A DNA stretch of 32,275 nt from Polyangiaceae bacterium (GTDB lineage Bacteria > Myxococcota_A > Polyangia > Polyangiales > Polyangiaceae): the NCBI GenBank assembly GCA_016933275.1, contig JAFGBI010000175.1, positions 1 through 32,275 on the forward strand, given 5' to 3'. Below, piece by piece: positions 22,812-30,664 of the stretch; the stretch's first letter is position 1; every line of letters starts with the position of its first letter. The position numbers and the translations under genes were made by a program. The notes beneath the pieces were generated by a model. That model was not told the origin of the DNA, ran no database searches, and was given only the letters and a program-made list of their open reading frames with translations.

Positions 22812-24365
22812 ATGCAGCGAGTGCTCGAGTTCCTCTCCGGGGCGCGGTTCATCTTCGGTGGGTTTGGGCTCGTCCTCGCCCTCCTGCTGGTGATCGGCAT
22901 CGGTGTGCTGATGCCGCGCGGGCAGCGACGCCTGGCGCGGCTGCCGGCCATGCTGCTCCTGTTGCACTTCGTGGCCACGATGTGCATGCCGCAGCTCGAA
23001 CCTGGTTCGGAGATCCAGCGCACCTTCGAGGTCGCGGCCATCTTCCTGCTGCTGGCCTGCGTGGGGCGAGCGGGCTTCGTGCTCGCCGTGGACTGGTTCC
23101 TCAGTCATCGCCTGCGCCAGCCGCTACCGCGGATCTTTCGCGACCTCCTGCAGGTGCTGGTCTACGTCGGAGTCGCCTTCATCACCCTGCGCGAGCTCGG
23201 GGTCGAGCTCGGCTCGTTGCTCACCACCTCCGCCCTCCTCACGGCCGTCATCGGCCTCTCCTTGCAGGAGACGCTCGGCAACCTCTTTGCCGGCCTGGCC
23301 ATCCAGGCGCAACAGCCCTTTCGGGTGGGGCACTGGATCCAGATCGAAGGGACGCCCGACAACGCTATCGGCCAGGTCCTCGAGATCAACTGGCGCGCGA
23401 CGACGATCCTGACCGACGACCGGGTCGAGATCATCATCCCCAATGGGATGCTGGCGAAATCCCCCATCCGTAACTTCAGCGTTCCGTCGCCGGTGAGCCG
23501 AAGGAAGGTCAGGGTCCAGGGACCCTACGACGTCGCTCCCCACCGGGTCGAGGCGGCGCTCCTCGAAGCCGCGCGGGGATGCCCAGGCGTCCTCGGCGAC
23601 CCGCCACCGACCACCTGGGTCAGCCTCTACGCCGACAGCGGGATCGAGTACTCGCTCGTCTATTTCATCGACGATTTCGCGGCTCGTCCGGTGATCGACT
23701 CCCGCATCCGGCGCCGCATCTGGTACGCGCTCCAGCGTGCTGGCATCTCGGTCCCGTTCCCTGTTCGCGACGTGCGGACGGCGCAGACCCAAGCTGACAC
23801 CGCGCGAGCGTCCGATGGCGAGCGGGTGGCCGGGATCGAGCGGGTGCTGCGCGGGGTCTACTTCCTCGAATCGTTGTCCGACGCTGCTTTCGCCTTCCTG
23901 GCGGGCGAGGTCGAGACGAGGCTCTTCGCCACCGACGAGGACATCATCCGCCAGGGCGACGAGGGCAACGAGCTCTTCATCCTGCACTGGGGCTCGGCCG
24001 CCGTGCTGGTGACCCACCCGGGCCAGGACACGGTGGAGGTCGCTCGGCTGGGGTCGGGTGACGTGGTCGGCGAGATGTCACTGGTGACCGGCGAAGCCAG
24101 GAGCGCGACCGTGCGGGCGACCAAACCTTGCGAGTGCTTCGTGATCGGGCACGATGCGTTCCGCTCGGTCCTCGAGAAGAATCCGGAGCTGGCGCACCGG
24201 ATCAGCGAGGTGCTCGCCACCCGTCAGGCCGAGCTCAGGTCAGCGAGGACGGTCGTGGCGTCCGAGGACACGGTCACGGTCAGCGGTCTCCTGCTCCACC
24301 GGATCCGGAGCTTCTTTTCCCTCACCGCCTCGAGCGCGCCACCCGGATCGCAGACGAAATCCTGA
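22812..24365 (+). CDS. MscS-family mechanosensitive channel with C-terminal cyclic-nucleotide-binding domain
   Basis: A 517-aa inner-membrane channel. Transmembrane helices lie near residues 12-33, 43-60, 72-93, 107-127 and the pore helix at about 133-170 (LLTTSALLTAVIGLSLQETL, then GNLFAGLAIQAQQPFRVGHW). The MscS beta domain follows (INWRATTILTDDRVEIIIPN) and an alpha/beta cytosolic cage up to about 310. Residues about 350-465 form a cNMP-binding fold (DIIRQGDEGNELFILHWGSA, GDVVGEMSLVTGEARSATVR) whose phosphate-binding cassette (GEMSL...ARSATVRA) is intact, so ligand gating is plausible. MscS-cNMP fusions are known in bacteria. The start is ATG 22812. The 3' end overlaps the convergent metalloprotease gene by 44 bp. 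Confidence 0.93.
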   Translation: MQRVLEFLSGARFIFGGFGLVLALLLVIGIGVLMPRGQRRLARLPAMLLLLHFVATMCMPQLEPGSEIQRTFEVAAIFLLLACVGRAGFVLAVDWFLSHRLRQPLPRIFRDLLQVLVYVGVAFITLRELGVELGSLLTTSALLTAVIGLSLQETLGNLFAGLAIQAQQPFRVGHWIQIEGTPDNAIGQVLEINWRATTILTDDRVEIIIPNGMLAKSPIRNFSVPSPVSRRKVRVQGPYDVAPHRVEAALLEAARGCPGVLGDPPPTTWVSLYADSGIEYSLVYFIDDFAARPVIDSRIRRRIWYALQRAGISVPFPVRDVRTAQTQADTARASDGERVAGIERVLRGVYFLESLSDAAFAFLAGEVETRLFATDEDIIRQGDEGNELFILHWGSAAVLVTHPGQDTVEVARLGSGDVVGEMSLVTGEARSATVRATKPCECFVIGHDAFRSVLEKNPELAHRISEVLATRQAELRSARTVVASEDTVTVSGLLLHRIRSFFSLTASSAPPGSQTKS

Positions 24366-25416
24366 CTCCTCGCGGGTGCCGACGTCCGAAAGGCAAGAGC
24401 ACGAGGGCTAGCCAGAGCGGAATCCCCGAGGCGGACTGCCCGGACGCGCCGGCGCCGACGACACTGCAGCGCGCCTCGCCCGATACGTCCGCGTCCCCGG
24501 CGTAGAGCGCGTCGATCGCGCGCCTGTCGGAGGGCTCGAGCGTCCCCTTGTGGGTCTCGCAGGGGCTGCTGCAGTGGTACATGGTCGCGAACTCCTCGTG
24601 GAGATCCTCTCCCAGGCCGAGGAAATGGCCCACCTCGTGGGTGAGCACGTTGCGGAGATCATAGCGGCCCCCGCAGGCTGCCCCGCGGTTCGGATCCTCG
24701 TCGCACGAGGGCCGGCTCGCGGCGTCCGCCGGTACCAACACGTCAGCGAAATCATAGGCGGCGTTCAGCACGACGTCTGCCTCGACGATCTCGCCGCTGC
24801 GGGAATCAGAGAAGCTGATGGTAATTCCGAGATCCTGTTCGTGGCCGGGCTCCGTGATGGGGGCGAGCATCACCGTGTTGAGGCCGTCCGGCTCGGACGA
24901 GAAGGGGATCTCCGACCCCAGATCGAAGGTGACCGTGGGTATGGCGGCGGCTCCTCCCGTCCAGGCGCCGAAGGATCCCACCACCACGGCAGCCGCGGCC
25001 GGTCCCAGCCGTTGGACGCTTTCGTCCACCGTGACGACCACCTCGCTATGGTACCAGCGCTGGACGTGGCCGCTGTCGGAGTACCTGGTCTCGGGGGCTC
25101 CGGAGATGACATGCGGCTTTGCGGTGGGCGAGTGGTCGAATACGAAGGTGTTGCCGAAGGTCCAACCACCGAGCGCGACCCCGGCGACGAGCGCGAGGGC
25201 GATCGCGAACTCGCCCGCAGGCCACTCGGCACGGACGGTGCGCGCCGCGGAGCCATTCGATGGACGCTTCCTGTGGGCGACCGCGCGCCGGCGCTCCCCG
25301 CCGAACGGCGGGTGTCGCGAGACCCTGTTCATCGAATCCATGATGACCGAACCAGAGAGGAGCATAGCGCCGACTTCCCGGTCCAGGCAGGGAACCTGAC
25401 CGAGTTTCGTCGACAT
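24322..25416 (-). CDS. Metzincin-like metalloprotease with MYXO-CTERM-like tail
   Basis: A 364-aa protein. A long basic N-terminus precedes one hydrophobic segment (about residues 69-86), which is a signal or membrane anchor. The protease domain has the zinc helix HEVGHFLGLGED (His260, Glu261, His264) and a Met-turn-like ATMYHCSSPCET. The third ligand position of HExxHxxGxxH is Glu270, next to Asp271, instead of His. The C-terminus has Cys, a hydrophobic stretch (SGIPLWLALVLLPFG) and Arg clusters, resembling a MYXO-CTERM sorting signal. It follows the FecR-like gene by 12 bp and is likely the effector gene of that operon. ATG 25416 is used; ATG codons at 25341 and 25332 are alternatives. Confidence 0.82.
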   Translation of the reverse strand: MSTKLGQVPCLDREVGAMLLSGSVIMDSMNRVSRHPPFGGERRRAVAHRKRPSNGSAARTVRAEWPAGEFAIALALVAGVALGGWTFGNTFVFDHSPTAKPHVISGAPETRYSDSGHVQRWYHSEVVVTVDESVQRLGPAAAAVVVGSFGAWTGGAAAIPTVTFDLGSEIPFSSEPDGLNTVMLAPITEPGHEQDLGITISFSDSRSGEIVEADVVLNAAYDFADVLVPADAASRPSCDEDPNRGAACGGRYDLRNVLTHEVGHFLGLGEDLHEEFATMYHCSSPCETHKGTLEPSDRRAIDALYAGDADVSGEARCSVVGAGASGQSASGIPLWLALVLLPFGRRHPRGVRISSAIRVARSRR

Positions 25417-25428
25417 CGTTCTTCTGGC

Positions 25429-26544
25429 TCAGGGTGATACGCGCGTGTTCGCTGCGCCGTCGAGGTGGCGAATCACCATGCTCGAGCGGCGGCCGCTCGG
25501 GTAGCGCTCGATGTACTCCCGCGCCCGATCACGGGCTGTCGCCTCGTCACCCGATCGGGCGCGCGCTTCGACCTCCCGGGCCAGCGCATCCTCTGCCAAG
25601 GCGCCGGTCGGAGCCATGCGGCGAGCCCGTGCGAACGCCTCCGCCGCCTGGCCCGGGCGACCGAGCTGGTCGAGCAAGACCCGGCCCAGGGTGAAGGCGG
25701 CGAGGGCAGCGCGGGGATCGCCCCGGTGGGAGCTCACCACCTCCTCCAGCCAATGCACGGCGGCCCGCGGATCCCCACCGAGGCGCGCGACGTCCGCCGC
25801 CAGCATCAGGTCCTCCGGTTCGTGGCGGACACCGTCGGCACCGCTGACCTGGAGGGCGGCGTAGGCTTCCTGGTAGGAACCGTTGGCGGCGAGCGCACGC
25901 CAATCCGGGGCCGTTCGTGCTGCGGCATCCTGAGTTTCCGTTCGTTCTCCGGATCGATCCGCCGTGTTCGCCGCCAGCTCACCGTGGCGCAGCGGCACCA
26001 CCTGCCGGCTTCCCGGGCCGAGAACGACGCTCCCGTCCGTCCATTCGAGCCGAACCTTGCCCCGCTCGACGCCGACCTCCACTGTCTCTTGGTGGAGCTC
26101 GACCGAGAAGATGGTTCCCAGCACCGTGACCCGGGCTTCTCCCGCGATCACCTGGAACTGCCGGTCTCGATCCGGGGCAACCTCGAACCGCGCGGCTCCC
26201 TGGGCGAGGCGAACGCGGACCGCCGAGGGACTTCGTTCGATCTCGGACCAGCGGGTTTCCCTGGCCAGAGGGGTGACACGAAAGTCGGTCACCTGCGCTG
26301 GCGCGGTTGCGGCACTCGTGCTGGCGGGGACCGAGACTGCGACCAGTCCCGGCGAGGACCGCTGCCAGACCAAGAAGAGGGCGACGGCGGCGAACACTGC
26401 GACCCCTACCGTCATCCCGCGAGCTCGCCTCACGTTCTTCCGCTGCCGCGCCATCCCAATCCAGGCTGCTGCTTCGCGCTGTGGGTTCCACCGCGAGACG
26501 AGGTGCTCGGTCGCGGCATCGAGTCGGCGGTGAAGCTCAGACAT
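25429..26544 (-). CDS. FecR-domain transmembrane regulator with C-terminal TPR region
   Basis: A 371-aa protein. A cytoplasmic N-terminal segment (about residues 1-42) is followed by a transmembrane helix (about 43-61), a FecR-type beta domain (about 85-195: RLAQGAARFEVAPDRDRQF, ARVTVLGTIFSVELHQETVE, VEVGVERGKVRLEW), and a helical TPR-like region (about 225-360: SYQEAYAAL, LGGDPRAAVHWLEEVV, GRPGQAAEAFARARRM). The ATG overlaps the sigma factor stop (ATGTCTGA), indicating translational coupling. FecR proteins relay an envelope signal to ECF sigma factors. The Zn-binding anti-sigma motif (HxxxCxxC) is absent. No TonB receptor lies nearby, so the signal is unknown. Confidence 0.88.
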   Translation of the reverse strand: MSELHRRLDAATEHLVSRWNPQREAAAWIGMARQRKNVRRARGMTVGVAVFAAVALFLVWQRSSPGLVAVSVPASTSAATAPAQVTDFRVTPLARETRWSEIERSPSAVRVRLAQGAARFEVAPDRDRQFQVIAGEARVTVLGTIFSVELHQETVEVGVERGKVRLEWTDGSVVLGPGSRQVVPLRHGELAANTADRSGERTETQDAAARTAPDWRALAANGSYQEAYAALQVSGADGVRHEPEDLMLAADVARLGGDPRAAVHWLEEVVSSHRGDPRAALAAFTLGRVLLDQLGRPGQAAEAFARARRMAPTGALAEDALAREVEARARSGDEATARDRAREYIERYPSGRRSSMVIRHLDGAANTRVSP

Positions 26545-27094
26545 CGGAGAGCACTCCCTCCAGCCACTCTTCGGCCGTGGCGATGCGTCGCTTGGCGGTG
26601 GCGAGCGAGCACCCCATCAGAGCTGCCACCTCGGCCAACGGTTCACCCTCCACGTGCCGCAGGATCCAGGCCACGCGCTGGGAGGTGGGTAGCTCGTCCA
26701 GGGCGCGGTAGAGGCTCGCCAGGAGCACGCGTTGCTCGGGGCTCGCGTTGCGGTCGATCGGCAGGGCATCGTGCGGTGTCTGGTCGAGCCGCAGGAACGC
26801 CCGGAGCCTGCGCGTTCGCAGGCGTCGCGACGCCACGCGGACCGCGATCCGGGCTAGCCACCCCCGCAAAGCGTCTGGGTCACGCAGTTGTGGCAGGCTC
26901 CGCAGCGCCACGAGGAACACGTCCTGCACCGTGTCGTCGACCTCCTGGTCCCGCCCGAGCAGGCGTTGGGCCACGGCCGCCACGTACGGGGCATACCGAC
27001 GGAACACCGCCGCCGAGTCGAGCTCGACGTGGACCACCTCGCCCGCTTCGGAAACGGGTCCGACCACTTGGGCGGCGGATCGCGGGGCGTTCAT
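26537..27094 (-). CDS. ECF-family RNA polymerase sigma factor
   Basis: A 185-aa sigma factor with region 2 (FRRYAPYVAAVAQRLLGRDQ, VDDTVQDVFLVALRSLPQL, LRGWLARIAVRVASRRLRTR) and region 4 (LDELPTSQRVAWILRHVEGE, LAEVAALMGCSLATAKRRIA). Regions 1.1 and 3 are missing, as expected for group 4 factors. It directs polymerase to a regulon that probably includes its own operon. ATG 27094 is chosen; a GTG at 27124 would add 10 residues, and neither has a strong Shine-Dalgarno. It is the first gene of the sigma/FecR-TPR/metalloprotease operon, with 136 bp separating it from the gene upstream. Confidence 0.93.
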   Translation of the reverse strand: MNAPRSAAQVVGPVSEAGEVVHVELDSAAVFRRYAPYVAAVAQRLLGRDQEVDDTVQDVFLVALRSLPQLRDPDALRGWLARIAVRVASRRLRTRRLRAFLRLDQTPHDALPIDRNASPEQRVLLASLYRALDELPTSQRVAWILRHVEGEPLAEVAALMGCSLATAKRRIATAEEWLEGVLSDV

Positions 27095-27230
27095 GGGCGC
27101 GTTCTCTAGGTGGGGTTGAACCACAAAAACGGCTCAGGGGTGGGCTCGGCGACCGAGATCCTGCCTCCTCACCCGCCGGGCAGGTCGACCTCCCCCCGCT
27201 ACCCCCCTCCGCCAATCCGCCGCCCCGCCA

Positions 27231-28304
27231 TTACCAGCTGCAACCGAGTCCGGCCTGAGCGCCGATCCACAGCCCCATGAGGGACGCGCCACCCGTCTGG
27301 GTTCCCCCCGTGGCGAGCATCACGTAGCTCGACTCGCCGGCCACCTCGACCAGTAGACGTTTGCCCAGGAGGAAGCTCAGCGAGGTGGTTGCCATTGGCC
27401 AACCCCAAGGAGTCACTGAGCTTTCCTTCAGGGCGGGCGATCCATTCAACAACTCGGTGTTGGTGACGCCCACCCGGAGCCCGGCCCCACCCCGGAAGGT
27501 GGCGACCGGGCTCGCGAGGTGGAAGCTCAGACTCCCCGCGACCGAATTGGACACCACGAGGAAGCGGTTGGCATGTAGGTCGATCGTCCCCTGCTCATGG
27601 AGCGCATCCAGGGTCCAGGAGAAGGCCAAGGGGAGCTCCTGCCCGAAGCGGATTCCACCTCCCCCCAGGAGTCCCGGGTGTTTGACGAACCCTCGAACCG
27701 CGGCCACGGCGATCACCCGCTCGCGCATCAGCTCTCGACGCCGACGATGCGCCAACCGGCGCCGCTCGTCGTTGCCGGTTGGCTGCCGATTCGGCGCTTC
27801 CTCGCGCGCCACCCCGCCAACTCTCCCCGCCTCGCTCGCCGCCCTCGCCTCCATCTCCTCCCGGATCACGTCGTTTGCCGCCTCGACGGCCTCCGACGGG
27901 GCTGGCGGGCCCATCGGTTCGATGGTCGGCGTCCCGGGGAACTCGAGCTCTGCCCAGGTGGCGATCACGAGCTCGGCCGTGGCCAGGGCGACCAGACGCG
28001 GGCGGGAACCATAGGGGACGTTCGCGAGGCTGACGTCGCGAGAGGTGGTCTTCCGCGTGATGGGATCGTCGACCTGGATCGAAGCGACGTGACCCAGACA
28101 ATCGATGCTCACCTCCGTGACACCTGGCCCGCCTCGCGGCACAAGCTCGGCGTCGAGCTCCGCCTTGATGATGCGGCGGGTCGCTTCCGGCTCGATCGTG
28201 GCGCAGTCTTCGAGGTACAGGCGCACCAACGGGCCTGGGTCAGCGATGGCAGCGGAGGATCCGAGGATCCAGAATGCCGCGACCCTCACCGTAGGCCAGT
28301 TCAC
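27231..28304 (-). CDS. Exported envelope protein of unknown function
   Basis: A 357-aa protein that I do not recognise. A signal peptide ends near SSAAIADPG. Residues about 25-120 form a small alpha/beta domain (LVRLYLEDCATIEPEATRRI, VTEVSIDCLGHVASIQVDD). Residues about 130-195 are a charged, Glu/Arg/Ala-rich helix. About 200-357 are strand-rich with Gly and alternating hydrophobics (GFVKHPGLLGGGGIRFGQEL, LSFHLASPVATFRGGAGLRV, ATTSLSFLLGKRLLVEVAGE), suggesting an outer-membrane barrel, and end in Cys-Ser-Trp. GTG 28304 gives the signal peptide. It lies upstream of the sigma operon on the same strand and could be co-transcribed or sensed by it; this is inference. Confidence 0.7.
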   Translation of the reverse strand: MNWPTVRVAAFWILGSSAAIADPGPLVRLYLEDCATIEPEATRRIIKAELDAELVPRGGPGVTEVSIDCLGHVASIQVDDPITRKTTSRDVSLANVPYGSRPRLVALATAELVIATWAELEFPGTPTIEPMGPPAPSEAVEAANDVIREEMEARAASEAGRVGGVAREEAPNRQPTGNDERRRLAHRRRRELMRERVIAVAAVRGFVKHPGLLGGGGIRFGQELPLAFSWTLDALHEQGTIDLHANRFLVVSNSVAGSLSFHLASPVATFRGGAGLRVGVTNTELLNGSPALKESSVTPWGWPMATTSLSFLLGKRLLVEVAGESSYVMLATGGTQTGGASLMGLWIGAQAGLGCSW

Positions 28305-28362
28305 CGGCCCAGGCTAGACGAGCCCGTTCCGCCCCGCCAGAGCCGCTCGCGGTGGTCAGCGT

Positions 28363-29658
28363 TCAGCGGGGTGGGGGTTCGGCCGATGGGGCGGCTACCG
28401 TTGCGCTCACGAGCAGGGCGGCTCCACGCTCAGCGTCGAGCAGCGGTCTGCCCGCCTCGGTATGCCATACGGCGACGGTCGTCGGCCCCCCCACGGCCAC
28501 CCAGGGATCGATCCGCGCCAGCACCACCTCACGGTCGCGGACGGCCCGCTCTACCCAGTCCTCCGTCGTGGGATCGGGATCGGGCGGCAAGGCCACGGTG
28601 AACCGCTCGTTGCCCCGGTCGTCGTAGACGACGAGCGACCAGGCGCGGGGCGCAGTGGGGCTCTCCACCGCGCGGACCACGGCGAGGGATCGGTCGCTGG
28701 CGGCAAGCTCGAAGGGCTCCCCGCCGAGCGCGAGCTGCCGCACAGGGTGGAGCCGCGGCGTGAGCTGCCAGAGCTCCAGGTCGAACGCGGTCGTCGCGGT
28801 CCAGACCTCGTCGATCCGGTGGGTGGGGAGCAGCCGCCAGAGGGGGCCGAGCGATGACGGGATCTCACTCGAGCGCACCTTGCCGTGCGGGAAAACCCGG
28901 CGGATCTCATGCTCGGTCGTGTACGCGAACGAGCCGTCCTTGAGTGCGAGCACGACCCGGCCATCGTGGCCCAATAGCTCGATCCGATCCGTGGGAGCGA
29001 GCAGGGGGTGGCGCGCGGGCGGGATCTCGAGGCGGTAGAGGTAGATGGCCGCTTCCCCTTCGTGATGCACCCAGAGCGCCAGGGGATCGCGCCGGTCTGC
29101 CCACAGCTCCGAGCTCGCGAAGAGGGTGAAGGGCGGGAATCGTGCCAGGGAGAGATCCTGGGGCACCACTCGCCAGGTGGTGTCCTTGTCCGCCACGGCG
29201 AACCCTCCGTCGACCGTCGCGACGACCTTTCGCGGCGCGGACAGGGTGAAGCGGCGCTCGACGGTGAAGGCCTTCGTCTCGAGCAGGACGAGCTCGGTCG
29301 CGGTGAGGATGGCGAGGTGTCGCCGCGTGAACGCAATCCTTCCGGGAGCGACGCGGCGGGTACCGAGCGTGAGCTTCCGCGAGCGGAGCGCGACGAGCGC
29401 GCTCGGGGGCGCCATCGCGGCGCTCGCGACCCCGCTCGCTCGGGGGGAGGTGGTGCTCCCAGTCTCCGCCGCGGTCGGGGCGGCCGGCGGTTCCTCTGGC
29501 GCGTCTCGTGGTGGGAGCTCGGGACCCATGCGGCACCCGATCGCGGCGAGGAGCAGGGCTAGGGGCGCGCGATGGCGGCGAGAACGAGCGAGGCGTGGAC
29601 GGGTTGCCACCGGCCCCGAGGGTAGCACCCGCGGCCTCGTCCGCGATCCCCGAGTCAT
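28363..29658 (-). CDS. Lipoprotein with repetitive beta-strand domain, function unknown
   Basis: A 431-aa predicted lipoprotein; the start is uncertain. The lipobox AIGC follows APLALLLA. ATG 29658 would put the Cys at residue 42, while GTG 29610 would give a more usual 26-residue signal. An Ala/Pro/Thr linker follows. Residues about 90-420 consist of short repeated strand segments with regular W, L and V positions (AFTRRHLAILTATELVLLET, RVVLALKDGSFAYTTEHEIR, FELAASDRSLAVVRAVESP), in the style of a beta-propeller, but I cannot assign a family. It is transcribed divergently from the small lipoprotein starting near 29700. Confidence 0.7.
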   Translation of the reverse strand: MTRGSRTRPRVLPSGPVATRPRLARSRRHRAPLALLLAAIGCRMGPELPPRDAPEEPPAAPTAAETGSTTSPRASGVASAAMAPPSALVALRSRKLTLGTRRVAPGRIAFTRRHLAILTATELVLLETKAFTVERRFTLSAPRKVVATVDGGFAVADKDTTWRVVPQDLSLARFPPFTLFASSELWADRRDPLALWVHHEGEAAIYLYRLEIPPARHPLLAPTDRIELLGHDGRVVLALKDGSFAYTTEHEIRRVFPHGKVRSSEIPSSLGPLWRLLPTHRIDEVWTATTAFDLELWQLTPRLHPVRQLALGGEPFELAASDRSLAVVRAVESPTAPRAWSLVVYDDRGNERFTVALPPDPDPTTEDWVERAVRDREVVLARIDPWVAVGGPTTVAVWHTEAGRPLLDAERGAALLVSATVAAPSAEPPPR

Positions 29659-29699
29659 TTGGCCGGGAGCGGGCGAGCTGCGCTATGTTTCGGGCTCCG

Positions 29700-30179
29700 A
29701 TGTCGATCGAGCCGTGCCCGTCTCGCGTCCGTGTGGCGGGCGGTGCGCGCGCGCGTGCTTCCGTCCGCGGTGTGTTCCTGGTTGCGCTCGGCGCGCTAGC
29801 CTGCGGCCCGACCCAGCGCGTCGCTGATTGCCGTCGGGTTTCGTCCACGGCAAACCCCATGCTCGATGCCATCGAGCTGGAGGCCAAACAGCCCGAGGCA
29901 TCGCGGGGCAAGTACGACCGCATCTCGGTGCTCTACCGTGAGCTCGCGCAGCGGCTGGCGGCGCTTCCGGCGCCCCGTGATCGGCAGGTGGCCGGATATC
30001 TGAGCCAGTACCTCGGACACTTGGAGCAGGCCGCCGTGCTCACGCACCAGCTCGCCGAAGCGTCGGCGACCCAGGACCCCACCCGGACGCAGTCGATCGA
30101 GCGCGAGCTCTCCGTGTTGTCCGGTCGCCATCGCCACACGAGTCGGCAGCTCCACCACGCCTGCCTCGGTGCCGACTAG
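29700..30179 (+). CDS. Small helical lipoprotein-like protein, function unknown
   Basis: A 159-aa protein if ATG 29700 is used; ATG 29685 would add five residues. An Arg-rich N-terminus and hydrophobic stretch end FLVALGALACG, a near-lipobox. The rest is mostly helical and charged (LVYRELAQRL-like segments, LEQAAVLTHQLAEASATQD, SIERELSVLSGRHRHTSRQL). I do not recognise the family. The TAG stop lies within the CTAG at the start of a half hairpin element (30176 onward), the same placement as the stop codon in copy 3. Confidence 0.65.
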   Translation: MSIEPCPSRVRVAGGARARASVRGVFLVALGALACGPTQRVADCRRVSSTANPMLDAIELEAKQPEASRGKYDRISVLYRELAQRLAALPAPRDRQVAGYLSQYLGHLEQAAVLTHQLAEASATQDPTRTQSIERELSVLSGRHRHTSRQLHHACLGAD

Positions 30180-30232
30180 CGCACTGATCGGGTTGCCGAC
30201 GGCGACGGCCGCGATGGAGACGCTTCTCTGTG
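30176..30232. repeat. Dispersed hairpin element, half copy 4
   Basis: The sequence runs CTAGCGCACTGATCGGGTTG, then GCCGACGGCGACGGCC and GATGGAGACGC. It aligns with the reverse complement of the right arms of copies 2 and 3 (CTAGAGCACCGATCGGTTGC...GGAAACGC). The second arm is missing, so no long hairpin can form. It begins at the stop codon of the plus-strand gene and lies between convergent genes. Confidence 0.65.
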
Positions 30233-30664
30233 AAATGATCCCCCAAGGCTTGCCGCCTGGAGGGGCAGGAAAGCTCCGTCATTCGTTCCGGCCGCCGCTG
30301 GCGCGTCCGAGTACGTCGCGCCGCGACGGGCCCTGCGCCGCCTCAGGGCTCGACGACCGCCCGGGACAACAGCGCTCGAGCGCGCGGGGCAAGCGCTCCT
30401 TGGTTCTCCGCAGCAGCGCTCCAGCGCAGCACGCACCGCCGTCTGGGTGACGCCTTCACCATCGTCGCGACGCCTTCCCCTGCGCGCGCATCGAAGGCTG
30501 TGTAGAGCCTTGGCCGGGTTCGCTGGATCGTCCAGGTACTCCGGGTCCGAGAGCCCGACCAACTCGCCAGAATCTGCCCGGTTGCCTCGATCCGACTGCC
30601 CTCACCGTTCGACTCCTGCGTCCGAGTCTTGGCGCCGCTCGGTGGTTGGGGTCTTCCGTGGGAT
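30233..30664. other. 432-bp gene-free region, possible decayed sequence
   Basis: No protein with family character was found on either strand. Minus-strand reading gives short stretches such as SDPEYLDDPANPAKALHSLR in a frame without a plausible complete gene. This could be a remnant, but I cannot identify its source. No tRNA cloverleaf or T-tract terminator was found. Confidence 0.4.

Noticed and set aside
30600..30650. tRNA-like T-loop word (GTTCGACTCC)
   Set aside because: The flanking bases do not form a 5-bp T-stem, and no acceptor or anticodon arms can be built around it.
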